From contig CAKOXR010000009.1 in NCBI GenBank assembly GCA_934130215.1, positions 1-24,179 on the forward strand: a stretch of 24,179 bases of DNA, in the 5' to 3' direction. The first letter of the stretch is position 1. Every line of letters begins with the position of its first letter. This document shows, piece after piece, positions 15,209 to 22,334 of this stretch. This DNA comes from an uncultured Bacilli bacterium. GTDB taxonomy: Bacteria > Bacillota_I > Bacilli_A > RF39 > UBA660. The translations under genes were made by a program, and so were the position numbers. A model generated the notes under the pieces. That model saw only the letters and a program-made list of their open reading frames with translations, was not told the DNA's origin and made no database searches.

Positions 15209-15733
15209 TTATGCAATTTGGGAACCAACAATTATAATATCAAACGAAATAACTGAACCTTGTACAATATTTTCATTTTCATTACTATTATCCCATTTCC
15301 AATAAATTGTAATTTTTTTATTCATATTTTCCCCATGATCAATTTTACCTTTTAAACTATCAGAATTTAAATCAATTTTACTAGTATATTTATTATCTAA
15401 ATAAAAATTCAAATTATTAGGTTTTCCCTTTAAATTCTGAAAATTAATTTTGTAAAAAACATCACTATCTGTCCCATTAGCATCAAGATTTAATTCAAAC
15501 TCACCATAAGAACCTGGAGCTATCATACCATTTTGAGTATTTTTGGCATTAGTAGCCATATTAATTAAAAATGTAGTTGGTTTACCATTAACACTAAAAC
15601 TCCAATTCGCAATAGATCCCATAGTTGAACCTTTAGGACTAGATTTATAGAGTGAATAAGAAGCACCAGCAATTCCTAATAAAGAAACAGCCATGCCTAA
15701 TAATATAAATAAGTATATTCTTTTTTCTTTCAT
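15209..15733 (-). CDS. TasA/camelysin-like exported protein, first gene of the matrix operon
   Basis: 174 residues from ATG 15733 (AAGGTG upstream). The open frame continues 30 codons further upstream but would cross the promoter, so I reject that start. The signal peptide (IYLFILLGMAVSLLGIAGAS) is followed by IANWSFSVNG, IAPGSYGEFELNLDANG and IYWKWD, the same landmarks as the next gene and the C-terminal domain of the repeat protein. It lacks Cys after the signal. A minor subunit, initiator or anchor (in the way TapA serves TasA) is possible. It leads the operon TasA-like, TasA-like, repeat protein, sipW. Confidence 0.82.
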   Translation of the reverse strand: MKEKRIYLFILLGMAVSLLGIAGASYSLYKSSPKGSTMGSIANWSFSVNGKPTTFLINMATNAKNTQNGMIAPGSYGEFELNLDANGTDSDVFYKINFQNLKGKPNNLNFYLDNKYTSKIDLNSDSLKGKIDHGENMNKKITIYWKWDNSNENENIVQGSVISFDIIIVGSQIA

Positions 15734-15760
15734 TGGACACCTTACTTTCTTCACTACTCT

Positions 15761-15774
15761 ACAATTATAATTGT
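15761..15774. promoter_or_regulatory. Palindromic candidate operator over the operon promoter
   Basis: ACAATTATAATTGT is a perfect 14-nt palindrome covering most of the -10 element and the expected transcription start. A dimeric repressor binding here would block the promoter. No regulator gene is adjacent, so the protein is unknown. An AT-rich palindrome can also occur by chance. Confidence 0.45.
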
Positions 15775-15798
15775 AAACTATATAACAAAATTTGTCAA
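15770..15798 (-). promoter_or_regulatory. Near-consensus sigma-A promoter of the TasA-like/SipW operon
   Basis: On the minus strand TTGACA (complement of 15793-15798), 17 nt, then TACAAT (complement of 15770-15775). This is a full -35 and five of six -10 positions. The expected transcript start near 15763 leaves a 5' leader of about 30 nt before ATG 15733. Confidence 0.8.
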
Positions 15799-15889
15799 TT
15801 ATTCTTTTAAACAATTTACACATTTAGTTTTACCATTTTTAAAAAAATTATAAATTTTACTTATTTTTTATCAGTTTTAAAAAAAATTA

Positions 15890-15898
15890 TGATATACT
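15890..15898 (+). promoter_or_regulatory. Extended -10 promoter for the rnfC-rnfD-nfo operon
   Basis: TGATATACT gives an extended TG followed by TATACT at 15893-15898. No convincing -35 lies 16-18 nt upstream, which is acceptable for extended -10 promoters. It sits 20 nt before ATG 15918, so the leader would be about 13 nt. Confidence 0.5.
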
Positions 15899-15917
15899 AT
15901 TATTTGGATGATGATTT

Positions 15918-17066
15918 ATGAACGAAATAAAAAAAATGTCAAATGGACAATTAAATTCTTATTTAAAACCAGAATATATATATTTACCTCTTTTTATAGC
16001 AAATTCAGATAATGTAACATTACTTGTTAAAAAAGGAGATTATGTTTATAAAGGAGATATTGTTGCCCGTAAAAGAGATGAAAGTAAATTAAGTATTTAC
16101 TCAAGTATATCTGGTATAATCGAAGATATAGTTGAAAAATTATATCATAATAATAAAATAATAAAATGTTTAAAAATTAAAAATGATTTTAAAGAATCTT
16201 ATAGAACCAAAAGAAATGAAAACAAAAATTTATTTCTTTCTTTAAATGATTTTATAGAAAATATAAAAATTCACTCTATTTATGAAAATGATAAAATTAT
16301 TTATAAATTATTTAATAAAAGGTATAAAAATATTGTTATAGATACAAAAGATGATACATATATAACAGAATCATGTTCACTTTTAGTAAAACATCCTGAT
16401 GAAATATTAGATATGCTAGATAATATGCTAAAAATAACTGGTTCTGAAGAATGTATTATTTTACTAGATGAAGAAGATTCTATAACAAAAAAAACATTAG
16501 ATAACTATATTGGAACATATGATAGAATAAAAATAATGTATAACTATAAAGGAAATAATGATTTAAACTTAAAAGTATCTACAATATATGCTATATATGA
16601 AGCAATAAGATATGATGTACCTTTTATACAAAAAATAATAACAATAAGTGGTGAAGGAATAAAAAAACCTTGTAACATTCTTATTAAAAATGGAACAAGT
16701 TTTAAAGATTTAATTGAATATATAGGTGGTTATAAAAGATTTAACAAAAAAAACATGTTTTTAATATCTGGTGGTGCATTAAAAGGAATTTCTTTACCAA
16801 CAGATGATTTTATACTTGGTTTAGATTCAATTGGAGTAACTGTTATAAAAGCATCTATAGAATCAGAAAAACCTTGTATAAGATGTGGTAAATGCATTAG
16901 TATATGTCCTAAAGGATTAAATCCTTTATTAATGCTAATATCTAAACATCCCAAAAAATTAAATATCGATTTATGTGATGATTGTGGACTATGTTCTTAT
17001 ATATGTCCATCAAAAAGAAATTTAAAAGAAAAATTAAGAAAGGTAAAAGAAAATGAACGAATTTAA
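15918..17066 (+). CDS. RnfC-like iron-sulfur protein lacking NADH/FMN-site motifs
   Basis: 382 residues, short for RnfC (usually about 430-450). The N-terminal barrel-sandwich motif is present (VKKGDYVYKGDIVA), as are an SLBB-type region (about 235-305, FLISGGALKGISLPTDDFIL) and two [4Fe-4S] motifs: C320-x2-C323-x2-C326-x3-C330 and C353-x2-C356-x2-C359-x3-C363. Where RnfC should have the glycine-rich flavin/NADH segment (GGAGFPTHVK) and NGAECEPYLT, this protein has unrelated sequence (FIENIKIHSI; IDTKDDTYITESC), although the following LLVKHPDEIL aligns. It is probably a ferredoxin-like relay that cannot bind NADH. The gene is translationally linked to the rnfD-like gene (14-nt overlap). No rnfA, B, E or G is in the window. 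Confidence 0.8.
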   Translation: MNEIKKMSNGQLNSYLKPEYIYLPLFIANSDNVTLLVKKGDYVYKGDIVARKRDESKLSIYSSISGIIEDIVEKLYHNNKIIKCLKIKNDFKESYRTKRNENKNLFLSLNDFIENIKIHSIYENDKIIYKLFNKRYKNIVIDTKDDTYITESCSLLVKHPDEILDMLDNMLKITGSEECIILLDEEDSITKKTLDNYIGTYDRIKIMYNYKGNNDLNLKVSTIYAIYEAIRYDVPFIQKIITISGEGIKKPCNILIKNGTSFKDLIEYIGGYKRFNKKNMFLISGGALKGISLPTDDFILGLDSIGVTVIKASIESEKPCIRCGKCISICPKGLNPLLMLISKHPKKLNIDLCDDCGLCSYICPSKRNLKEKLRKVKENERI

Positions 17067-17943
17067 AGAATATACGGGACCTTTTATACATAGTAAAGAT
17101 AGTTATAAAAAAATAATTACAAGTTATTTAATAGTACTTATTCCCTATTTATCTTATACTATTTATATTTATGGAATAAAATCATTAAAATTAATTTTAA
17201 CACCTTTATTAATAGTTTTATTATTAGAACTTCTATTTTCAATAAAAAACAAAAATTTTAAAAATATTTTAAAAGATAATTTTGAAATATTTGGAATTAT
17301 CTTTTTTCCATTTTTATTAAATGTAAATACACCAATTTATATTATAATTATATCAACTATAATAGGATACCTATTACATAAACTATTATTTAAAAAATGG
17401 TATAGTTTAACTATACTATCTTATTTAATTTATATAATAATTAATCTTATTATATATAAAGGATCATACCTTGAAATAATAAATATGTTCCCAATTAATT
17501 ATAATTTTTTAATAACAAGTAATAAAGGATTCTCAAACCTTTTATTAAATGGTTCAAACCTAATGTGTCCTTTAATATCAATAATTTCATTTTTATATTT
17601 ATATATTAAACAAGATATAAAATATCAAATAACAATATCATCATTTATAACAATCCTTTTAATAACATTTATAATTGGTTTATTAAATAATAGTATTTGG
17701 TTTCCATTATATTTTATATTAACAGGAGGAACATTATTTATAATAACATTACTCGCAACTGACTTTTATAGTCCCGCAACAAAAATAGGAAAAATATTAT
17801 ATGGAATATTTATAGGGTTATTAATAATACTATTTCGATTTATATCACCATTTAATATATCACCATTTAGTATATTTATAGCAAATACATTTTCATTTAC
17901 ATTCGATTATTTAAGTGTATTTATAGAAAAGAGGAAATCATGA
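17053..17943 (+). CDS. RnfD-like membrane protein
   Basis: 296 residues with about nine to ten membrane segments. TGPFIHSKDSYKKI at the N-terminus and LTGGTLFIITLLATDFYSPATKIGKILYGIFIGLL (about 223-257) match the RnfD/NqrB pattern, in which the last part reads ATDP-SP-T-KG. The covalent FMN-attachment region (S-G-A-T in RnfD) is not visible: the corresponding loop reads SNKGFSNLLLNG. The G-S-I-G-E motif is reduced to GSNLMC. The protein is therefore likely to have lost or changed its flavin site. AAAGG precedes the ATG. The next gene, nfo, overlaps by ATGA. A membrane electron-transfer role with the upstream RnfC-like protein is inferred. Confidence 0.78.
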   Translation: MNEFKEYTGPFIHSKDSYKKIITSYLIVLIPYLSYTIYIYGIKSLKLILTPLLIVLLLELLFSIKNKNFKNILKDNFEIFGIIFFPFLLNVNTPIYIIIISTIIGYLLHKLLFKKWYSLTILSYLIYIIINLIIYKGSYLEIINMFPINYNFLITSNKGFSNLLLNGSNLMCPLISIISFLYLYIKQDIKYQITISSFITILLITFIIGLLNNSIWFPLYFILTGGTLFIITLLATDFYSPATKIGKILYGIFIGLLIILFRFISPFNISPFSIFIANTFSFTFDYLSVFIEKRKS

Positions 17944-18788
17944 ATTTATTAATAGGATCCCATGTATCATTTACTAAAGATACTCAACTTGTTGGAAGTT
18001 TAAACGAAGCATTATCATATGGTGCAAATACATTTATGTTTTATACTGGAGCACCACAAAATACAAACAGATGTAAACTAGATAAAGAATTAACAAATTT
18101 TGCACTCCAAAAAATGATTGAAAATAATATAGACATTAATAATATTGTTATTCATGCACCTTATATTATAAATTTAGCAAACAAAGAAAATGAAATTTTT
18201 AATGTAAAATTTTTACAAGAAGAAATTAATCGAGCAGTTGAACTAAATATAAACAAAATAGTACTTCATCCAGGAAGTCATATTGGTCAAGGTTATAATA
18301 ATGGTATTAATAATATTATAAATCAATTAAATCAAATAGATTGTAAAAATGTAACAATTCTCCTTGAAACAATGGCTGGTAAAGGAACAGAATGTGGTAT
18401 AAATATAGATCAATTAAAACAAATTATAAATAAAACAAATAATACAGGTATATGTTTAGATACATGCCATCTAAATGATTCTGGAATTGATATCAACAAG
18501 TTTGATGAATACTTAGATGAATTTGATAAAATAATTGGTATAAATAAAATTGGATGTATTCATATCAATGATAGCAAAAATCCTATCAATTCCCATAAAG
18601 ATAGACATGAAAATATTGGATTTGGAACAATAGGTTTTGATTCTCTTTTAAAAGTAATATACAATGAAAAACTTAAAAATATACCCAAAATACTAGAAAC
18701 ACCTTATATTAATAAAAAACCACCATATAAAGAAGAAATAAAAATGATAAAAGAAAAAAAATTTAATAAAGATATGATTCATATTTAG
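17940..18788 (+). CDS. nfo: Endonuclease IV (AP endonuclease)
   Basis: 282 residues, the normal length. All nine metal ligands of the E. coli enzyme have counterparts: H72 (IHAPY), H110 (VLHPGSH), E143 (LLETMAGKG), D174 and H177 (CLDTCH), H208 (CIHIND), D221 and H223 (KDRHENIG), and E253 (ILETP). It cleaves DNA 5' to abasic sites in base excision repair. The ATGA overlap with the rnfD-like gene shows coupled translation; metabolic linkage is not expected. The 3' end overlaps the convergent DUF2624-like gene by 26 nt. In Bacillus, nfo (yqfS) is expressed in the forespore and lies next to a DUF2624 gene; the pairing is preserved here but with opposite orientation. Confidence 0.96.
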   Translation: MNLLIGSHVSFTKDTQLVGSLNEALSYGANTFMFYTGAPQNTNRCKLDKELTNFALQKMIENNIDINNIVIHAPYIINLANKENEIFNVKFLQEEINRAVELNINKIVLHPGSHIGQGYNNGINNIINQLNQIDCKNVTILLETMAGKGTECGINIDQLKQIINKTNNTGICLDTCHLNDSGIDINKFDEYLDEFDKIIGINKIGCIHINDSKNPINSHKDRHENIGFGTIGFDSLLKVIYNEKLKNIPKILETPYINKKPPYKEEIKMIKEKKFNKDMIHI

Positions 18789-19029
18789 ATTTAAAATCTA
18801 AATATAACTTCTCTATTTTATCTACAGTTTCTAAAGGAAATTTATTTTTTAAATCATCAAAAATAAATTGAGGATTACCATATATTATAGTATGGTATTC
18901 TTTTTTTATTATATTTAAAATATATAAAACTTCTAAATCATTTAAATTAATATTATTTTTTAAACTAAATTTTTTTACATCATCAAAAGTCATATTTAAA
19001 ACATAATTCTCTATTATTTTATTTAACAT
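18763..19029 (-). CDS. DUF2624-like small protein
   Basis: 88 residues, helical, no membrane segment or signal. ENYVLNMTFDDVKKFSLKNN, then LYILNIIKKEY and LETVDKIEKLYLDFKSKYE follow the pattern of DUF2624 (YqfT), which neighbours nfo in Bacillus. The match is by pattern and position, not by strong motifs. GGTGAT precedes the ATG. The last nine codons run through the end of nfo on the opposite strand. Function unknown. Confidence 0.6.
   Translation of the reverse strand: MLNKIIENYVLNMTFDDVKKFSLKNNINLNDLEVLYILNIIKKEYHTIIYGNPQFIFDDLKNKFPLETVDKIEKLYLDFKSKYESYLY
18781..18805. repeat. 25-nt inverted repeat at the nfo / DUF2624 overlap
   Basis: ATATTTAGATT and AATCTAAATAT are perfect 11-nt arms around three central bases. 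The repeat overlaps the nfo stop codon and codes for the C-terminus of the convergent gene. It may act as a weak terminator for both strands, but no T-tract follows immediately on either side. Confidence 0.5.
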
Positions 19030-19096
19030 TAAATCACCAATAAAATATATGCTGTATAAATTTATTAATACTATTTAAAATAATAAAAGGTGAAAT

Positions 19097-20902
19097 ATGA
19101 AAACAAAATTTAAAATAATTAAAATTATAATATTTTTACTATTTACAATAATATCTTTAAAATTATTTAAAATACAAATAATATCAAATCAAAAATATAA
19201 GAATTATGTTTATAATAATACACATAAATTTTGGTTAAAAGAATCACCAAGAGGTAAAATATATGATAGAAATGGTAAAATAATTGTCAATAATGAATCA
19301 ATAAAATCAATTTACTATATTAAATCATCAAATACAAATTTAAAAAAAGAATTAGAAATCGCTTATCTTCTAGCAAATAATATAGATATAGAATATAATA
19401 TTGATAATAATAGATATGAAAGTTTCTTAAATTTATCAAAATTTAAAAATGAAGAAATAACTAAAAAAACTGCATATTTCTACTATTTAATGAATAAAGG
19501 TTATTCTTATGAACCAAAACTTATAAAAAAAGATATATCAGATAAAGAATATGTTTATTTAACAAAAATTAATATAAATGGTATTATAATATGTAATGAT
19601 TATAAAAGAAAATATGAATCATCATTTAAAAGTTTAATTGGGAACATTTCAAATATTCCTTATGAAAATAAAAATTATTATTTAAATAATGGTTATGATT
19701 TAAGTGATAAAGTTGGAATTAGTTACTTAGAAAAAGTATATGAAAAAGAATTAAAAGGAAAAAAAAGTAAATATGAAATTAAAAATGGTGATTTACTACT
19801 TATAGATTCAGGTAAAAAAGGAAATGATTTATATTTAACAATAGATATTGATTTACAAAATTATTTAAGTAATTTACTAGAAAAAGAATTATTAAAAACA
19901 AAAAATGAATATAATACAAAATATTTTAATAAAATATTTGTTGTTATAACTGATCCAAATAATGGAGATATTCTTGCTTTAGATGGAAAACAAATAATAA
20001 AAACAACTTCTGGATATAAGGTTTATGATTATACTCCTGGAACATTTTTAAATTCATATACGGCAGGATCTGTTGTCAAGGGAGCTTCACATATAGTTGG
20101 ATATAATACTAATAATCTTAAAATTGGTGAGAAAAGAAATGATAAATGTATAAAAATTGGTTCCATCAATAAATGTTCTTGGACATATTTAGGTTATATA
20201 AATGATATTGATGCTTTAAAATATTCATCAAATACATATCAATTTCAAACTGCTATAAAAGTTGGTAAAGGAATATATGAATATAATAAACCATTATCAA
20301 TAGATGAAACTGCTTTTAATATTTATCGTAAAACTTTTAGTTCTTTTGGTTTAGGAACTAAAACAGGAATTGAGTTTGAAAATGAATCAACAGGTATTAA
20401 GGGAAAAAGTACTTTACCAGGATTTTTACTTGATTTATCAATAGGTCAATATGATACATATACTCCTTTAGAACTAGCTCAATATGTAGCTTCATTATCT
20501 GTAGGCAAAAGATATAAATTAAAGCTTGTAAAAAAAATAGATAATTTTCAAGTGAAAGATACAGTTTTAAATGAAATTGAAACAGAAAAAAAGTATTTAA
20601 ATAGAGTTCAACTTGGTTTTAGAGAAGCTGCAATTAATGGTCTTGGTGTTAATTATATATATTATAAAGGTGCTGGTAAAACTGGAACAGCAGAAACATT
20701 TACTGATACAAATAATGATGGTATTGTAGATACACCTACTATCAATAAAACTTTTGTTGGTTATTTTCCTTATGATAATCCAAAATTTGCTTTTTCAATT
20801 GTTGCACCTGATATTTCTTATGGTAATAGTTATGGTAGTTCAATTAATCAAAGAATATCATATAATTTAACAAAAAAAATATATGAAACATATTTAAAAT
20901 AG
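19097..20902 (+). CDS. Class B penicillin-binding protein (transpeptidase)
   Basis: 601 residues. N-terminal membrane anchor (about 6-27), a dimerisation/pedestal region with SPRGKIYDRNGKII, and a transpeptidase domain with S325-V-V-K328 (SxxK), S377-S-N379 (SxN) and K528-T-G530 (KTG). It forms peptide crosslinks in peptidoglycan outside the membrane. Just after KTG, DTNNDGIVD (537-545) is an EF-hand-like Asp/Asn loop, similar to the loops in the large surface protein. I cannot tell whether it is the elongation PBP, the division PBP or SpoVD; location next to yabG-veg suggests possible sporulation use, but no PASTA domain is present. AGGTG precedes the ATG; yabG follows after 28 nt. Confidence 0.92.
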   Translation: MKTKFKIIKIIIFLLFTIISLKLFKIQIISNQKYKNYVYNNTHKFWLKESPRGKIYDRNGKIIVNNESIKSIYYIKSSNTNLKKELEIAYLLANNIDIEYNIDNNRYESFLNLSKFKNEEITKKTAYFYYLMNKGYSYEPKLIKKDISDKEYVYLTKININGIIICNDYKRKYESSFKSLIGNISNIPYENKNYYLNNGYDLSDKVGISYLEKVYEKELKGKKSKYEIKNGDLLLIDSGKKGNDLYLTIDIDLQNYLSNLLEKELLKTKNEYNTKYFNKIFVVITDPNNGDILALDGKQIIKTTSGYKVYDYTPGTFLNSYTAGSVVKGASHIVGYNTNNLKIGEKRNDKCIKIGSINKCSWTYLGYINDIDALKYSSNTYQFQTAIKVGKGIYEYNKPLSIDETAFNIYRKTFSSFGLGTKTGIEFENESTGIKGKSTLPGFLLDLSIGQYDTYTPLELAQYVASLSVGKRYKLKLVKKIDNFQVKDTVLNEIETEKKYLNRVQLGFREAAINGLGVNYIYYKGAGKTGTAETFTDTNNDGIVDTPTINKTFVGYFPYDNPKFAFSIVAPDISYGNSYGSSINQRISYNLTKKIYETYLK

Positions 20903-20930
20903 TTCATCATATACTTAATTGGTGATTTCA

Positions 20931-21674
20931 ATGTTTAAAGAAGGAGATTTAGTTAGTAGATATTCATATAATAATGATATTGTTTTTATTATAACAAAAA
21001 TAGAAAATAATAATTATATTTTGAAAGGTGCAAATGAAAGATTAGTAGCGGATTCACCTTTCGAAGATTTAAAAAAAGAAAGTGAAGCTAGAGAAACTTT
21101 TAAAGAAGAAAAACCAATACTTGAAGAAAGAGAAGATTATTTTTATATGCCCGGTAAAATTCTTCATATTGATGCTGATATGGATTATTTAAATAGATGT
21201 TTAAAATATTATAAAGAATCTAATATTTGGGCAATTGGGAAATGTATTACTGAAAATGATGTAAAATATAAAATAAAAGATTTTATTGTTGAATATAATC
21301 CAAATATAGTTGTTATAACAGGTCATGATGCATATAATAAAGCAAAAAATACTTATAAAAATAGTCAAAATTTTATTGATGCTATTAGAGAAGCGAGATC
21401 ATATGAAAAAAGTCATGAAAAATTAATTATAATTGCTGGTGCTTGTCAATCTGATTATGAAGAATTAATAAAAGCTGGTGCTAATTTTGCTTCTAGTCCT
21501 AAAAGAATAAATATACATGCTCTTGATCCTGCTATAATTGCAACTAATATTAGTATGTCAGATGCTACAAAAGAAATTAATTTAAAGGAAATACTTGATC
21601 ATACTAAATATGGAAGTGCTGGTATTGGTGGTATTATAACAAAGGGAACAATGTATATGGGGTATCCTCGATGA
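20931..21674 (+). CDS. yabG: Sporulation-specific protease YabG
   Basis: 247 residues from ATG 20931 (GGTGAT upstream; a TTG 12 nt earlier is in frame but overlaps the ribosome site). YabG landmarks are clear: FKEGDLVSRYSYNNDIVF at the N-terminus, ILHIDADMDYLNRCLKYY, VVITGHDAYN (H132), IIAGACQSDYEELIKAGANF (C172), then SPKRINIHALDPA. The conserved His and Cys are the likely catalytic residues of this cysteine protease family, which processes spore coat proteins in the mother cell. It is somewhat shorter than the Bacillus protein. Gene order yabG-veg is conserved with Bacillus, and the ATGA overlap with veg indicates coupled translation. Confidence 0.94.
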   Translation: MFKEGDLVSRYSYNNDIVFIITKIENNNYILKGANERLVADSPFEDLKKESEARETFKEEKPILEEREDYFYMPGKILHIDADMDYLNRCLKYYKESNIWAIGKCITENDVKYKIKDFIVEYNPNIVVITGHDAYNKAKNTYKNSQNFIDAIREARSYEKSHEKLIIIAGACQSDYEELIKAGANFASSPKRINIHALDPAIIATNISMSDATKEINLKEILDHTKYGSAGIGGIITKGTMYMGYPR

Positions 21675-21883
21675 TTGAAACTGTTAAAACTAATATTGAG
21701 GAATTACTTGGAAAAGAAGCTATTGTTAAATATAATTTAGGTCGTAATAAATATGAAAAATATAAAGGAATTATTATAAAAACTTATAACAAAATATTTT
21801 TAATTGAAACAAATGGAATTAAGAAATCATTTTCATATGTTGATGTTTTAACTAAAAATGTAAAAATAAGTACTAAAAATTAA
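21671..21883 (+). CDS. veg: Veg protein
   Basis: 70 residues. ETVKTNIEELLGKEAIVKYN, then LGRNKYEKYKGIIIKTYNKIF and FSYVDVLTKNVKI are the standard Veg sequence, a short SH3-like beta protein. In Bacillus, Veg is abundant, affects biofilm gene expression through SinR and takes part in spore outgrowth. Here it overlaps yabG by ATGA. Its presence next to a matrix-like operon elsewhere in the window is of interest but not evidence of a link. Confidence 0.93.
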   Translation: MIETVKTNIEELLGKEAIVKYNLGRNKYEKYKGIIIKTYNKIFLIETNGIKKSFSYVDVLTKNVKISTKN

Positions 21884-21960
21884 AAAAATAATTGTTTTTT
21901 TTAAACTTTTTTGATATATTAATATTGTATAGAATAACTATACTGGAGGGAGAGATAATC

Positions 21961-22263
21961 TTGGAAATAACAAAAGTAAATGTATATCCTGTTGAAAAAG
22001 AAAATCCAAAATTAAAAGCTTTTGCTGAAGCTTATATTGATGATGGATTAGTAATTACAGGATTACGAATCATTAATGGTCAAAAAGGTTTGTTTGTAGC
22101 AATGCCAGATCGTAAGGAAAACAAAAAAGAAGGAGAAGAAGGATATCAAAGACATCGCGATATCGTCCATCCAATTAATAGTGAAGTTAGAAAAATGTTC
22201 ACTGATGCAATTTTAGCTAAATATAATGAAGTAATTGCAGAAAAAGAAAATGAAAGAGCATAA
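21961..22263 (+). CDS. spoVG: SpoVG regulator
   Basis: 100 residues starting at TTG 21961, because the family begins MEVTDVR and here the protein reads MEITKVNVYP. GGAGGG (21945-21950) is a strong ribosome site with long spacing. An upstream frame extension would start in AT-rich non-coding sequence and is rejected. AYIDDGLVITGLRIINGQKG, LFVAMPDRK, DIVHPINSEVRK fit SpoVG, an RNA/DNA-binding regulator of septation and other genes. A Lys/Glu insert (NKKEGEEGYQRH) precedes RDIVHP, and a charged C-terminal tail follows. It has an intergenic gap of 77 nt after veg, so its own promoter is likely though I cannot define it well. A terminator overlaps its stop. Confidence 0.92.
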   Translation: MEITKVNVYPVEKENPKLKAFAEAYIDDGLVITGLRIINGQKGLFVAMPDRKENKKEGEEGYQRHRDIVHPINSEVRKMFTDAILAKYNEVIAEKENERA

Positions 22264-22276
22264 GCTCTTTTTTGTT
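22253..22276 (+). terminator. Terminator of spoVG
   Basis: AAAGAGC (22253-22259) and GCTCTTT (22264-22270) form a 7-bp stem with a 4-nt loop, followed by more T residues (TTTGTTTTT). The loop contains the spoVG stop codon TAA (22261-22263). Confidence 0.85.
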
Positions 22277-22282
22277 TTTAAT

Positions 22283-22325
22283 ATTAAAAACCTCGTTTCT
22301 TATATTTAAGAAACGGGGTTTATTT
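22283..22325. terminator. Long bidirectional terminator between spoVG and the lipoprotein gene
   Basis: AAACCTCGTTTCTTA (22288-22302) pairs with TAAGAAACGGGGTTT (22307-22321) over 15 bp with one G-T wobble and a 4-nt loop. On the minus strand the stem is followed by a T-run (complement of the A-run before 22288), so it mainly serves the lipoprotein gene ending at 22335. Confidence 0.88.
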
Positions 22326-22334
22326 AAAATAATT

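Noticed and set aside
15042..15305. Plus-strand reading frame between the TasA-like genes
   Set aside because: It overlaps signal peptide coding sequence and intergenic region of the minus strand; no ribosome site.
16730..16954. Minus-strand reading frame inside the rnfC-like gene
   Set aside because: Antisense to the conserved SLBB and iron-sulfur region of a clear gene.
21901..21944. Defined spoVG promoter (TTGATA, TATAGA, TATACT pieces)
   Set aside because: None of the pairs has acceptable spacing, and TATACT touches the ribosome site. A promoter is likely here but cannot be placed.
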